A stretch of 64,000 nt of DNA, taken from NCBI RefSeq assembly GCF_900142755.1, contig NZ_FRCA01000003.1, positions 62,001-126,000 of the forward strand. The letters are read 5' to 3'. This DNA comes from Halomonas cupida (GTDB taxonomy: Bacteria; Pseudomonadota; Gammaproteobacteria; Pseudomonadales; Halomonadaceae). This document shows positions 50,805-61,273 of the stretch, piece by piece. The notes beneath the pieces are model-generated. The model was not told the origin of the DNA and did no database searches. It saw only the letters and a list, made by a program, of their open reading frames with translations. Within the stretch, counting starts at the first letter, position 1, and every line of letters starts with the position of its first letter. A program made the translations under genes and the position numbers.

Positions 50805-51750
50805 TGTGTCTTTCCTGGAATTAATGAGCCGCTATGCTGCTGATAAACATCTTCGTCCTAAAAGTGTAAGCACTTACACGGCTGTCGTCAGGCTGTTTCG
50901 TCGCTACTTAGGCCATGAAGCCTATCCAAGTATGGTGACACGACAGATGGTGATTGACTGGCGGGTGTCGATCATTCGCACTAGAGACAAGCCTGACGGC
51001 ATCACTGAATCAAGCTGGAATAACTACGTGAGGCACCTCAAGGCGCTCTATAACTTCGGTATCAAACATCAGTTGATTGCGTGTCACAAAAATCCTTTCC
51101 TGGATGTATCGGTCAAGCAACCAAAGGTACCCAAAAGATCGTTGCAACCCTTGCAGATACGCTATGCCAGGGAGGTGCTTGAGGTCTGCCGACGGTATGA
51201 ATATTGCTACGATGAACGATCAAAAATACACCCTGCCTGGTTCTGGCAGAGCCTGATGGAAACATTCTTTTACACGGGCATACGATTGAACCAGTTGTTG
51301 CACATAGAGGCTGGTGATGTAAATCTTAAAAAGCGTGTTTTCCGAGCATCGGCTGTAGGATCGAAGACGCACTCTGAAAGCATATTGCCAATACCTGATG
51401 GGTTATATCCGTATATGCGACAGTTGATTGTCGCAGCCCATAACTCTGGTTTCAAAAGAGAGGATCAACTCTTCAATGTGAACCGGTTTAGTCACCGTCA
51501 TAAAAGAACGACGATGGATACATGGCAGGTAGAGCGATTCTTTCAGTCGCTGTCGGAGCTCACGGGGTACAAGATGTCACCGCACCGTTTCCGGCACTTC
51601 CTGGGAACGAGCCTCATGGATAGCCCAGAGCGAAATATCCATATCACGCAGAACATACTGAACCACACCGACATACGCACCACGATGGAGTACATCCATC
51701 CGGACGTTGAGGCGATGCGCCGCGCGTTGAATACACGGTTACCCATTTAG
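50797..51750 (+). CDS. int: Tyrosine recombinase, ICE integrase
   Basis: The 317-residue enzyme has a SAM-like core-binding N-terminal domain (about 1-110) and a catalytic domain. The active-site set is visible: Arg in FFYTGIRLNQLLHIEAGDV (about 165), His-x-x-Arg in MSPHRFRHFLGTS (about 262-265), His in ILNHTDIRTTMEYIHPD (about 287) and the nucleophilic Tyr in the same segment (about 297). It is short for an ICE integrase and lacks the usual long N-terminal arm-binding region. It lies 220 bases from a tRNA-Thr 3' fragment at the element end, the expected place for the integrase. It overlaps the relaxase gene. Confidence 0.85.
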   Translation: MNDVSFLELMSRYAADKHLRPKSVSTYTAVVRLFRRYLGHEAYPSMVTRQMVIDWRVSIIRTRDKPDGITESSWNNYVRHLKALYNFGIKHQLIACHKNPFLDVSVKQPKVPKRSLQPLQIRYAREVLEVCRRYEYCYDERSKIHPAWFWQSLMETFFYTGIRLNQLLHIEAGDVNLKKRVFRASAVGSKTHSESILPIPDGLYPYMRQLIVAAHNSGFKREDQLFNVNRFSHRHKRTTMDTWQVERFFQSLSELTGYKMSPHRFRHFLGTSLMDSPERNIHITQNILNHTDIRTTMEYIHPDVEAMRRALNTRLPI

Positions 51751-51973
51751 CTGCACAAGGAGGATGAGTGGTGAGGGGGGATCTTACCCCCTCACTGAGC
51801 CAACGGCAGATTGGTGGGTTGACATCCTTGACAGCGTTGGCCATGCTTCTAATCGCCAATGTGATGCAAGATCGCAGATGGGGAGAAACAAACCCTTCTT
51901 GCACGCTTGGTCGTAGAGACGAATTTTATAGCGCATGATGTACTGCAGCTAGTTTTTGTCCGACCGGAAACCC

Positions 51974-52024
51974 GCAACTGACTTGTAATCAGTAGGTCCC
52001 GGGTTCGACTCCTGGTGTCGGCAC
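51974..52024 (+). tRNA. tRNA-Thr(TGT) 3' fragment, ICE attachment site
   Basis: The sequence starts GCAACTGACTTGTAATCAGT, giving the anticodon arm (stem ACTGA/TCAGT, loop CTTGTAA, anticodon TGT). It runs through a T-arm (GGGTTCGACTCC) to GGTGTCGGCACCA. The first 25 or so bases of a tRNA (acceptor 5' strand and D-arm) are missing; the upstream bases do not match. A 3' tRNA fragment beside an integrase gene is the displaced end left by integration into a tRNA gene. The intact copy should be at the other element end, outside the window. Confidence 0.85.
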
Positions 52025-52067
52025 CATCTAGAAACACTGATTTTTTCAATTGCTTGCAGCACATCTA

Positions 52068-52090
52068 AACCGCCCTTGGAGGCGGTTTTC
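52068..52090 (+). terminator. tRNA terminator
   Basis: AACCGCC-cttgga-GGCGGTT followed by TTC, 44 bases after the tRNA fragment. The rest of 52025-52408 shows no gene. Confidence 0.75.
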
Positions 52091-52408
52091 TTGTGCCTTG
52101 TCTCCGCTCGTTGACCAGGCCCTTTGACTTGAAGATGGCAATGAGAAGGCGATGTTGGCTGTCAGTAAAGTCTTTGGGAAGTATTGGTTGGGTTGATGTA
52201 CTCCGCTCTTCCACGTCGAAACTACGGTGACGCAACGTCAAGCAACACCATCATTCGAGCAGGCGGCATACTTACTCCCTTGCCTGACTCTATAGGATTG
52301 AAGGTCTTACGGAAGTCGTAGAACTGTATATCAGCTTTTGCTCTGAGTCCGACCCAGAATCTGGTTATCAGCGGCCAGGCTCCCTCGCGGGAGCCTGGCG
52401 ATAGCGGT

Positions 52409-53125
<717 letters not shown>

Positions 53126-53151
53126 TGGTGGGTCTCCTTGTTGCATCGAAT

Positions 53152-53181
53152 GGCTCAGGACGCTTACTCCGTGACTGAGCC
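53152..53181 (-). terminator. Stem-loop between znuA and zinT
   Basis: GGCTCAG and CTGAGCC (7 bp) enclose 16 bases with a further short stem. No T-run follows, so it may be a weak terminator, an RNA-stability element or an attenuator that sets the znuA:zinT ratio. Confidence 0.5.
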
Positions 53182-53225
53182 GATAGGGTTATGCCGAAAG
53201 ATAATTGAGTCCGACGTAGACGGGA

Positions 53226-54236
<1,011 letters not shown>

Positions 54237-54278
54237 GACGTCCTCTTGGGTAAGTGGGGAGATTGAACGGCCGAATAG

Positions 54279-54294
54279 TTATGTTATAACATAA
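54279..54294. promoter_or_regulatory. Zur-type operator between znuA and znuCB
   Basis: TTATGTTATAACATAA is a perfect 16-bp palindrome with the GTTATAAC centre typical of gammaproteobacterial Zur boxes. It lies between the divergent zinc uptake genes. Confidence 0.85.
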
Positions 54295-54373
54295 TGCGTT
54301 GTGTCAAGTCTGCCGTACTGCGTCGTCGATCTCGCGGTACTTCTCGATTCTCGAATCTGTCGCGGATAGCCTC

Positions 54374-55102
54374 ATGAAATTGCTGAGGATTGAACACCTG
54401 GATGTCGTCCGGGGGGATCATCTCATTCTGCAGGACGTTCATCTGGTCCTGGAGCGAGGTGAGATTGTCACCATCGTCGGTCCCAATGGTTCGGGGAAGA
54501 CGACACTCCTGAAGACTATCGTCGGCGCTCTGGGGCCGACCCGCGGAATGATCGAGATGCCACGAGGGCTGACGATCGGCTATGTGCCGCAGCGACTGCA
54601 TCTTGACGCCACATTGCCATTGACGGTGGCGCGCTTCATGAACCTGCCGCGGCGTCACTCGTCTCATCATGTCGATCGGGCCCTCAAGCGAGCCGGAAGT
54701 GAAGGCCTGATACATCGCCAGATGAGTGATTTGTCGGGAGGACAACTTCAGCGTGTTCTATTGGCCCGAGCAGTGCTGGAATCACCGGATCTGTTGATTC
54801 TTGATGAACCCACTCAAGGGCTCGATCAGTGGGGGATTGCTGATTTCTATCGCCAGCTTGATTCAGTCCGTCATGAGCTTGGCTGTGGTGTATTGATGGT
54901 CAGTCACGAGTTGCATGTCGTGATGCGTACCTCAGATCGTGTCATCTGCTTGAACCGCACTATCTGCTGCGAGGGTACGCCGGAGAGAGTGGCTTCTTCG
55001 CCGGCATATCTCGCCATGTTCGGCCACGATACCGAGGAGGCGCTAGCCTTGTACCGCCATGACCACGCCTCCAGTACTGCGCCATTGGGGCCACTCTCAT
55101 GA
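54374..55102 (+). CDS. znuC: Zinc ABC transporter ATP-binding protein ZnuC
   Basis: The 242-residue ATPase has Walker A IVGPNGSGKTTLLKTIVG (about 35-52), the Q loop YVPQRLHLD, the signature DLSGGQLQRVLLAR (about 118-131), Walker B LLILDEPTQGLD (about 138-149) and the switch His in MVSHELHVV. It powers zinc import through ZnuB. I chose the ATG at 54374 by family alignment, although the ribosome site is weak. Its last four bases overlap the znuB start (ATGA). Confidence 0.93.
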   Translation: MKLLRIEHLDVVRGDHLILQDVHLVLERGEIVTIVGPNGSGKTTLLKTIVGALGPTRGMIEMPRGLTIGYVPQRLHLDATLPLTVARFMNLPRRHSSHHVDRALKRAGSEGLIHRQMSDLSGGQLQRVLLARAVLESPDLLILDEPTQGLDQWGIADFYRQLDSVRHELGCGVLMVSHELHVVMRTSDRVICLNRTICCEGTPERVASSPAYLAMFGHDTEEALALYRHDHASSTAPLGPLS

Positions 55103-55932
55103 TCCTGGATGATTTTCTGGTCCGTGCCGCTCTGGCCGGGGTTGGTGTGGCCTTCAGTGCTGCCCCGCTGGGGTGCTTTGTGGTGTGGCGGCGCATGGCG
55201 TACTTCGGCGATGCCACGGCCCATGCTGCCATTCTTGGCGTAGCACTCTCGCTGGTGCTGTCGACTTCCATATTTGCCGGCGTATTGGTCATCGCGATGG
55301 TCATGGCGACGCTTGTCTCGCTGTTGAGTGGGCGAGGATATGCCATGGACACCCTCCTCGGAGTATTGGCGCATTCGGCGCTAGCGTTTGGGCTGGTTGC
55401 CGTTTCCTTCGTGTCTGGCGTACGTATCGACCTGATGGCCTACCTTTTTGGCGATATTCTGGCCGTAGGAAAGTCTGACCTCGTGCTTATCTGGTTCGGT
55501 GTGGTTTTCGTTCTGGGGCTGATGCGCTGGCGTTGGTCGAACCTGCTGATGGCGACCCTCAATACGGACCTGGCCTATGCCTGCGGGATCGATCCCAGGC
55601 GCGAACAGCTGGTCCTCAACCTGGCCCTTGCGGTGGTGGTGGCGGTGGCCATCAAGGTAGTGGGGGTCCTTCTGATTGCTGCCTTGTTGATCATTCCTGC
55701 TGCTGCAGCGCGGACCTTCAGTCGGACGCCGGAAGTCATGGCGTTGTTGGCGGCCGTGACGGGAGCTCTGGCCACCATCGGCGGGCTGCAGGCGGCCTAT
55801 TGGCTGGATACTCCCACGGGACCTACCATCGTCAGTCTGGCAACAATTCTGTTCATGTCGTCGGGGTTTGTCGGACTGACCAGGCGCCGACTGTCGCGTG
55901 GTATGTCTCCACCCGGCAGGGGAAGCGGATAG
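55099..55932 (+). CDS. znuB: Zinc ABC transporter permease ZnuB
   Basis: The 277-residue inner-membrane permease has eight or nine spans. Family segments are GCFVVWRRMAYFGDATAHAA (about 27-46), FGDILAVGKSDL and GVLLIAALLIIPAAAARTFS (about 190-209), which contact ZnuC and line the channel. It starts inside the znuC stop codon. The C-terminus is basic. It forms the membrane part of the high-affinity zinc importer. Confidence 0.92.
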   Translation: MILDDFLVRAALAGVGVAFSAAPLGCFVVWRRMAYFGDATAHAAILGVALSLVLSTSIFAGVLVIAMVMATLVSLLSGRGYAMDTLLGVLAHSALAFGLVAVSFVSGVRIDLMAYLFGDILAVGKSDLVLIWFGVVFVLGLMRWRWSNLLMATLNTDLAYACGIDPRREQLVLNLALAVVVAVAIKVVGVLLIAALLIIPAAAARTFSRTPEVMALLAAVTGALATIGGLQAAYWLDTPTGPTIVSLATILFMSSGFVGLTRRRLSRGMSPPGRGSG

Positions 55933-55990
55933 ACCCTTTCAGCAGCGATGAGGCATGGCAAGAAATGAAGGCTTTTCATATTGCATTATT

Positions 55991-56008
55991 GATATGTTAT
56001 AACATATC
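55991..56008. promoter_or_regulatory. Second Zur-type operator, before dksA2
   Basis: GATATGTTATAACATATC, a perfect 18-bp palindrome sharing the ATGTTATAACAT core with the znu operator. It lies 69 bases before the DksA2 gene start. Confidence 0.85.
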
Positions 56009-56076
56009 TTTTATGGGCTTCAGTGACAGCTGAATAATGACCATGTTTGACACCTCATGTCTGGAGGGCTGGTTGG

Positions 56077-56499
56077 ATGCCAACAGTGGTTGAAGAGACG
56101 CACCTTCTGGGGATGCCGGATGACGACTACATGAACAAAGAGCAACTGGCCTTCTTTCGGCGTCGGTTGCTCCAGGAGCAATCGCAGGTCGAGGGGCGTT
56201 TGCGCGAAGTCCGTCAGGCCATGACGACGCATGAGAGAGGAGGGGATGAACTTGATCAAGCCTCCTACGAGGAAGCGCTGCGTCTGCAGCTTCGCCAGGC
56301 CGACCGGGAAACCCGGTTGCTGGCCAACATTACTGCCGCCTTGAAGCGAATCGAAGCGGGAGAGTTTGGTTATTGCGAGGAGACGGGGGAGCCCATCGGA
56401 ATTGCCCGGTTGTTGTTCCGGCCGACAGCACGTTTGTGCCTCGAAGCCAAGCAGCGCCAGGAGCAGAAAGAACATCACTACGCCAAGGTGCGGAGATAG
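56077..56499 (+). CDS. dksA2: DksA2, zinc-independent DksA paralogue
   Basis: The 140-residue protein binds RNA polymerase and works with ppGpp. The coiled-coil tip keeps the D-x-x-D-x-A pattern in GGDELDQASYEEA (about 56-65). The zinc finger is degenerate: Cys100-x-x-Thr103 (YCEETGEPIG) and Cys121-x-x-Ala124 (RLCLEAKQRQ), so only one cysteine of each pair remains. P. aeruginosa DksA2 has the same Cys/Thr/Cys/Ala arrangement and works without zinc. The Zur-type operator upstream means it should replace zinc-containing DksA when zinc is scarce. I chose the ATG nine bases after GGAGGG. Confidence 0.9.
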   Translation: MPTVVEETHLLGMPDDDYMNKEQLAFFRRRLLQEQSQVEGRLREVRQAMTTHERGGDELDQASYEEALRLQLRQADRETRLLANITAALKRIEAGEFGYCEETGEPIGIARLLFRPTARLCLEAKQRQEQKEHHYAKVRR

Positions 56500-56607
56500 A
56501 AGCACCTTCGCAGTATCACTGGGCGAATTCCATCGCCGTTTTGACATGCACGGACAGGCAGGGCTGGGCTTTCAGCCTTGCTTGCCTTCAGCAAGGAGAA
56601 GGTCTCT

Positions 56608-57792
56608 ATGAAAACGCGCGCAGCCATCGCCTGGGAGCCGAACCGTCCGTTGGAGATCGAGGAGATCGATCTGGAAGGACCAAAGCAGGGGGAAGTACTG
56701 GTCCGGATTGTGACCACCAGCCTGTGCCATACCGATATGTTTACGCTTTCCGGCCGTGATCCCGAAGGTCTCTTCCCGTGTGTGCTGGGGCATGAGGGCG
56801 TAGGTATCGTCGAGGAGGTGGGCAAGGGCGTGACTTCGGTAGCCCCTGGTGATCACGTCATCCCGCTCTACACACCGGAAGACCCGAACTGTCCCTACAT
56901 CCAGTCCGGGAAGACCAACCTGTGTCAAACCATCCGCAAGACACAGGGGCAGGGTGTGATGCCGGATGGCACCAGTCGCTTTTCCTACAAGGGCAAGATG
57001 ATTCATCACTACATGGGCACCAGCACCTTCAGCGAATACACGGTGCTGCCCGAGATCGCCGTCGCCAGAATCAGTCGTGAGGCGCCGCTGGCCAAGGCTT
57101 GTGTCATGGGGTGCGCCGTACCAACCGGCATGGGCGCTGTGCGCAATACCGCCAAGGTCAAACCCGGTGACACGGTAGCCGTGTTCGGCCTCGGAGCCGT
57201 GGGGATGGCAGTGATTCAGGGGGCCCGGCTGCAGGGTGCCAGCCGGATCATCGGCGTCGACGTCAATCCCGCCAAGTTTGCCCTCGCTGAATCCCTGGGC
57301 GCTACCGAGTGCGTCAATCCGGACGACCATCCTGAGCCGTTGCATGAGGTGATCATCGACATGACCAATGGCGGGGTCGATTTCTCGTTCGAGGCCGTGG
57401 GCAATGTTCGCCTGATGCGAGCTGCACTGGAGTGCTGCCACAAGGGCTGGGGGGAGAGCATCATCATTGGTGTCGCGGGGGCGGGGGAGGAGATTGGGAC
57501 ACGCCCGTTCCAGTTGGTGACTGGTCGGGTCTGGCGAGGCAGTGCCTTCGGCGGAGTGCTGGGGCGCTCCGAACTCCCGGGCATGGTTGATGAGTGGCTT
57601 TCCGGGCGCTTCGATGTCGATCCCTACATTACTCACAACATGGGGCACGATCAGATCAACATGGCTTTCGATCTGTTGCGGCGTGGCGAGTCGATTCGCT
57701 CAGTGATTCACTTCCAGACTCAGGACACCCTGGTGGGTGATCTGGCAGGTGAGGTGATTGGACAAACAACAGAAGTGCCCGTGCTTGCCTGA
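56608..57792 (+). CDS. AdhC-like class III alcohol dehydrogenase paralogue with degenerate structural-zinc site
   Basis: The 394-residue protein is closely similar to S-(hydroxymethyl)glutathione dehydrogenase (formaldehyde detoxification). Catalytic zinc ligands are intact: Cys40 (SLCHTD), His62-Glu63 (VLGHEGVG) and Cys169 (MGCAVPTG), and the NAD motif is [19 protein letters not shown]. The structural zinc loop, normally four cysteines before SGKTNLC, reads [17 protein letters not shown], so positions 92 and 98 are Asp and Ile and only Cys95 and Cys106 remain. There is a C-terminal extension of about 20 residues. It follows Zur-controlled dksA2 by 108 bases and may be a zinc-sparing version; that role is inference. 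Confidence 0.85.
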   Translation: MKTRAAIAWEPNRPLEIEEIDLEGPKQGEVLVRIVTTSLCHTDMFTLSGRDPEGLFPCVLGHEGVGIVEEVGKGVTSVAPGDHVIPLYTPEDPNCPYIQSGKTNLCQTIRKTQGQGVMPDGTSRFSYKGKMIHHYMGTSTFSEYTVLPEIAVARISREAPLAKACVMGCAVPTGMGAVRNTAKVKPGDTVAVFGLGAVGMAVIQGARLQGASRIIGVDVNPAKFALAESLGATECVNPDDHPEPLHEVIIDMTNGGVDFSFEAVGNVRLMRAALECCHKGWGESIIIGVAGAGEEIGTRPFQLVTGRVWRGSAFGGVLGRSELPGMVDEWLSGRFDVDPYITHNMGHDQINMAFDLLRRGESIRSVIHFQTQDTLVGDLAGEVIGQTTEVPVLA

Positions 57793-57891
57793 TGCTCAGG
57801 CGGGCGAGTTGGTGCGGTTTCCCCGGAGACCTCACCAGCTTGCCCCCAGCGGATTCCTGACTCAGGGCAGCGGGCTTCTGTCCCAGGGGAG

Positions 57892-58155
57892 ATGCCGCTG
57901 ATTGGCTATGCGCTTGCTTCGCTGCTTCTGGCAGAGCGCCCGTTGCTGATGGTGGGGTTGGTGATTTACTTCATGTCGCCCTGTACCGACTGGTTTCTCG
58001 GTTTCACGCATCTGGCCGGAGGCAATGTCGCTCTGGGGGCCGCGCTGATACTGATCAACATGACCCTGCAACTGTTGCTGCATCCACTGTATCTGTCCCT
58101 GTTCGCCCAGCATGCGGTCGATACACACCGGTCCATCATCGGTGAAGTGTATCCA
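57892..58155 (+). pseudogene. ACR3/arsenite-permease-like fragment
   Basis: The frame reads MPLIGYALASLLLAERPLLM, then IYFMSPCTDWFLGFTHLAGG and NVALGAALILINMTLQLLLH, matching an internal part of ACR3-type (bile-acid/arsenite) permeases: the SPCTDW cysteine motif and the next spans. Both the first and last several spans are missing and the frame runs into the end of the opposing AraC gene. It is a truncated relic. Confidence 0.65.
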
Positions 58156-58183
58156 CAACCGGCCAACTGCTACGAGCTTCGAT

Positions 58184-59140
58184 TCAAGCGATGGAGCCGG
58201 GTTCCGCAGAGCCGCCGGCTTCGATCTGTGACACGCCGTCAAACGAAGTATTTCGGGCATAGCGGGCAGGCGGAAGTCCGATATGGCGAGTGAAGGCGAC
58301 GCTGAAAGTACTCGCCGAGCTGTAACCGACCCGTTCGGCGACTTCGGCGACCTTGGCTTTTCCTTTGGTCAATAAATCCTTGGCTAAGGCCATGCGCCAG
58401 GCGAGCAGGTATTCCATTGGCGCAATCCCTACGGCACGGCCAAACCGTTCGTAAAACGTGGAGCGGGAAAGTGTCGCTTCACTCGCCAACTGTGTAACCG
58501 TCCAGTTTCGCTCGGGATGTTCGTGCATCCGTCGGATAGCAATGGCGAGGCGTTTGTCGGCAAGGCCTCGCAATAATCCGGGCGATGTGTCTGCCTGTTC
58601 ACTGGAACGAAGCGTTTCAATGAGCAGAACTTCCAGCAGGCGCTCCAGGACCACATCGCGCGCGGGTCGTTGCGCACGCGATTCATCGCTCACCAGTTGC
58701 ATGAGCGTGGCCAGACGGTTGATGCCCCGGATATGCACAAGCTGTGGCAGTAGAGAAGAGAGTAGAGCTGCATCCGGAGAGCGAAAGCTACAGTAACCCA
58801 CCAGCAGGCGAACATCAGGAGACTCTTCCGGGCTACCGAGCCTGTGGTCGCCATCGGGCAGTACGATGGGTGTAGTAACGATATCCTCGGCGCTCGTAGG
58901 CCTACGGCTCGATATCGTGAAGTTATGCGCTGAGGGGATTAGCACGAAATCTCCCTCCCGAAGAACAATCTCGTCGTGACCGTCGGCGGCGAGACGACAC
59001 TCACCTTCAAGAATAGCGCAATAGAAAGGCCTTCCGACCTCTGTGCGGCGAACACGCCAACGGCCTGCACCGCTGGCCCGTTTCGAGAACGGGGCAGCGG
59101 GTTGAAGAAGTGTGACTATTTGTGCAAGCGGATCAAGCAT
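58184..59140 (-). CDS. AraC-family regulator with cupin_6 sensor domain
   Basis: The 318-residue regulator has an N-terminal cupin-like effector domain (about 1-190; RPFYCAILEGECRLAADG and LREGDFVLIPSAHNFTISS) and two C-terminal helix-turn-helices (about 210-305). The second carries VAEVAERVGYSSASTFSVAF and GLPPARYAR, the AraC signature. It is divergent from an SDR gene, with 102 bases between the starts, and probably controls it. This AraC-SDR pairing occurs widely for regulators that respond to small aldehydes or aromatic compounds, but the effector is unknown. Confidence 0.88.
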   Translation of the reverse strand: MLDPLAQIVTLLQPAAPFSKRASGAGRWRVRRTEVGRPFYCAILEGECRLAADGHDEIVLREGDFVLIPSAHNFTISSRRPTSAEDIVTTPIVLPDGDHRLGSPEESPDVRLLVGYCSFRSPDAALLSSLLPQLVHIRGINRLATLMQLVSDESRAQRPARDVVLERLLEVLLIETLRSSEQADTSPGLLRGLADKRLAIAIRRMHEHPERNWTVTQLASEATLSRSTFYERFGRAVGIAPMEYLLAWRMALAKDLLTKGKAKVAEVAERVGYSSASTFSVAFTRHIGLPPARYARNTSFDGVSQIEAGGSAEPGSIA

Positions 59141-59242
59141 TTCAGGACAAATGCCAAAGAAAAATGGATGTTATATTGTAGATGATCCTGTTTTGGCGCG
59201 CCATACTTTCGGCATCGCTCATCGCAAACTGCAGGAGTCAAC

Positions 59243-60001
59243 ATGACACACAATACCCCCGTCGCTCTGGTCACCGGGGCTAACCAGGGAATCGGTCTTC
59301 AGATCTCAAGGGAACTGGCATCGAATGGATTTACTGTTCTCGTAGGCTCACGCAATCTTGAGCGTGGTGAGTCTGCGGCTGAGGAAGTTGAGGGGGACGC
59401 GCGAGCTATCCAACTCGACGTAACGGATCACCTGTCAATCACCGCTGCGGCGCAACGCATCCGCAGCGAGTTTGGCCGTCTCGATGTGCTCGTGAACAAC
59501 GCGGCTATTTCGAACACGCGGTGGGAGCCCGGAATGTCAATTGAGGAATATGCTCGGACGATCCTGCCCAGCGTTGTTTCTTTCGACGAGATGCGGGCGG
59601 TGTGGGAGACCAATGTGTTCGGACCGCTCGCCGTGTTCCAGGCGATGGTGCCGATGCTGCGCGAGGCGCCACATGCCAATATCGTCAATGTGTCGAGTGG
59701 AGCCGGGTCGCTGACCATGAACTCGGACTCGGCTAACTCCCACCGTCCGATGTACACGCCCGTTTATGCCGGATCAAAGACGGGGCTCAACGCCATGACC
59801 CTTGCCATGGCAATTGAACTGGAAGAAGAAGGGATTAAAGTCAACGCCGTCGATCCAGGTTTTACGAGGACGAACCTCAACAAATATGCAGGTACCTCGA
59901 CGGTCGAGGAGGGAGCCCGCGAGGCAGTGCGCCTTGCGCTGATTGGTCCCGACGGACCAACAGGGACATTCTCAAGCGTGAACGGCCAGGTTCCGTGGTG
60001 A
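59243..60001 (+). CDS. Short-chain dehydrogenase/reductase (SDR)
   Basis: The 252-residue classical SDR has the NAD(P) motif VTGANQGIGLQISRELASNG (about 10-29), an arginine after beta-2 (GSRN) that favours NADPH, NNAAIS (about 84-89) and the catalytic Ser in VNVSSGAGS. The Tyr-x-x-x-Lys pair is in PVYAGSKTGLNAMTLAMAIE. The gene overlaps nothing and is followed by a hairpin. It is divergent from the AraC-family gene. Substrate unknown; carbonyl reduction is the family activity. Confidence 0.9.
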   Translation: MTHNTPVALVTGANQGIGLQISRELASNGFTVLVGSRNLERGESAAEEVEGDARAIQLDVTDHLSITAAAQRIRSEFGRLDVLVNNAAISNTRWEPGMSIEEYARTILPSVVSFDEMRAVWETNVFGPLAVFQAMVPMLREAPHANIVNVSSGAGSLTMNSDSANSHRPMYTPVYAGSKTGLNAMTLAMAIELEEEGIKVNAVDPGFTRTNLNKYAGTSTVEEGAREAVRLALIGPDGPTGTFSSVNGQVPW

Positions 60002-60138
60002 TTTCAAGCCTGATTGACCTTATTAACATGGCAATCAAATAGCTCATCCTGATCGATTTGATTTTCGTCCGCACCCCACTGGCGCAGATGCGCGGATCTG
60101 CTGGTGTGGTGCGGTCTCGCGTCGGCCTGATGGCCGAC

Positions 60139-60160
60139 GGCGGCACTTCCCTGTGCCGCC
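60139..60160 (+). terminator. Hairpin after the SDR gene
   Basis: GGCGGCAC-ttccct-GTGCCGCC, preceded by a second small hairpin GTCGGC/GCCGAC (60121-60138). There is no strong T-run. The rest of 60002-60344 shows no supported gene. Confidence 0.55.
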
Positions 60161-60344
60161 ATTAACCCAACATGAAAGCATGCCGGGTTAATAAGTGCGT
60201 ATCACCTCCACACGGGGTTCCGCAGGAGGAGCGAAAGGAACGCTTTGCGCGGATGTTGGAAATGACGGATATGACGCGCTTCACGGAGCCAGTAGCCAAG
60301 GGCCTGTCCCAGGGAGATCGCTTGATCCTGCCAAACTTCGGGAC

Positions 60345-60450
60345 TGTTGAGACATGCCAACGTGCCGCCCGTACTGGGAGCAACCTGCAGACCGGAGCAG
60401 TGTGACCACTTCGGCAAGCGGATTGACCACTTCTGGACTTTTGCGAAAAA
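60345..60450 (-). pseudogene. Decayed 5' end of a second AraC-family gene
   Basis: The minus strand reads EVVNPLAEVVTLLRSAG, then in another frame AARWHVSTVPKFG, matching MLDPLAQIVTLLQPAA and GAGRWRVRRTEVGRP of the intact AraC gene nearby. The rest of the gene is gone. The adjoining upstream sequence also resembles the AraC-SDR promoter, so an AraC-SDR pair was duplicated and one regulator lost. Confidence 0.65.
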
Positions 60451-60526
60451 ATATCGGACTTTTTGTTGTATATCATCCAGCGGATAGCGCTTATCGTAAC
60501 GTTGCCACTCACCGATAGGAGTTGTT

Positions 60527-61273
60527 ATGTCCACTGTTCTGATTACTGGCTGTTCATCTGGTTTCGGTTTGGAAACTGCGCGCTATTTTCTCGAGCGGGA
60601 CTGGAACGTCATCGCCACGATGCGCAATCCCGTCGCCAACACGCTGCCGGAGTCCGAGAAGTTACGCGTCTTGGCTCTGGACGTCACCGATTCGGAAAGC
60701 ATCCGCCAGGCAGTAGAAGCGGCAGGTCAAATCGATGTCTTGGTCAATAATGCCGGTATTGGGTTGGGAAGCCCTTTCGAACTCACATCGCCCGACCTGG
60801 CACGTGAGATCCTCGAGATAAATACCGTCGGCACCATGGCGTTGACGCAGGCCTTCCTGCCGCAGTTTCGCGAGCGGCGCTCGGGCGTGATCGTCAACGT
60901 AACGTCGTCGGTCACGATCAAGGCGTTACCGCTGGTGTCGATCTACACGGCCAGCAAGGCGGCAGTAAATGCCTTCACGCAATCGATGGCCATCGAACTC
61001 GAGCCTTTCGGTATACGTGCCCGCCTCGTGTTACCTGGCCATTCGCCCAGCACGCGTTTCGCCGAGAATGCCCACATGCATGGGCTGGATGAGCAGAATT
61101 ACGCCGAATTGGCCCAGCAGGTTCTTGCTGATATGCGTGACGAATCCGGGCTGGTGACCCACGCCGAGGATGTGGCTGGAGCGGTATGGCGCGCGGCCAT
61201 CGACCCAGCGACACCGATGCGGATCCCGGCGGGAGCCGATGCCATCGAGTGGATGGCATCGGCGAGCAACTGA
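60527..61273 (+). CDS. Short-chain dehydrogenase/reductase, second copy type
   Basis: The 248-residue SDR has LITGCSSGFGLETARYFLER (about 5-24), VLALDVTDSESI, VLVNNAGIG (about 75-83), VNVTSSVTIKALPLVSIYTA with the catalytic Tyr, and SKAAVNAF with the Lys. It is distinct in sequence from the upstream SDR and closer to the SDR family of general oxidoreductases. TAGGAG lies before the ATG. Its promoter region resembles that of the first SDR gene, but its divergent regulator is only a fragment. Substrate unknown. Confidence 0.9.
   Translation: MSTVLITGCSSGFGLETARYFLERDWNVIATMRNPVANTLPESEKLRVLALDVTDSESIRQAVEAAGQIDVLVNNAGIGLGSPFELTSPDLAREILEINTVGTMALTQAFLPQFRERRSGVIVNVTSSVTIKALPLVSIYTASKAAVNAFTQSMAIELEPFGIRARLVLPGHSPSTRFAENAHMHGLDEQNYAELAQQVLADMRDESGLVTHAEDVAGAVWRAAIDPATPMRIPAGADAIEWMASASN

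Noticed and set aside
60172-60405. 77-residue plus-strand frame between the two SDR genes.
   Set aside because: No ribosome site, and part of it is antisense to the AraC remnant.
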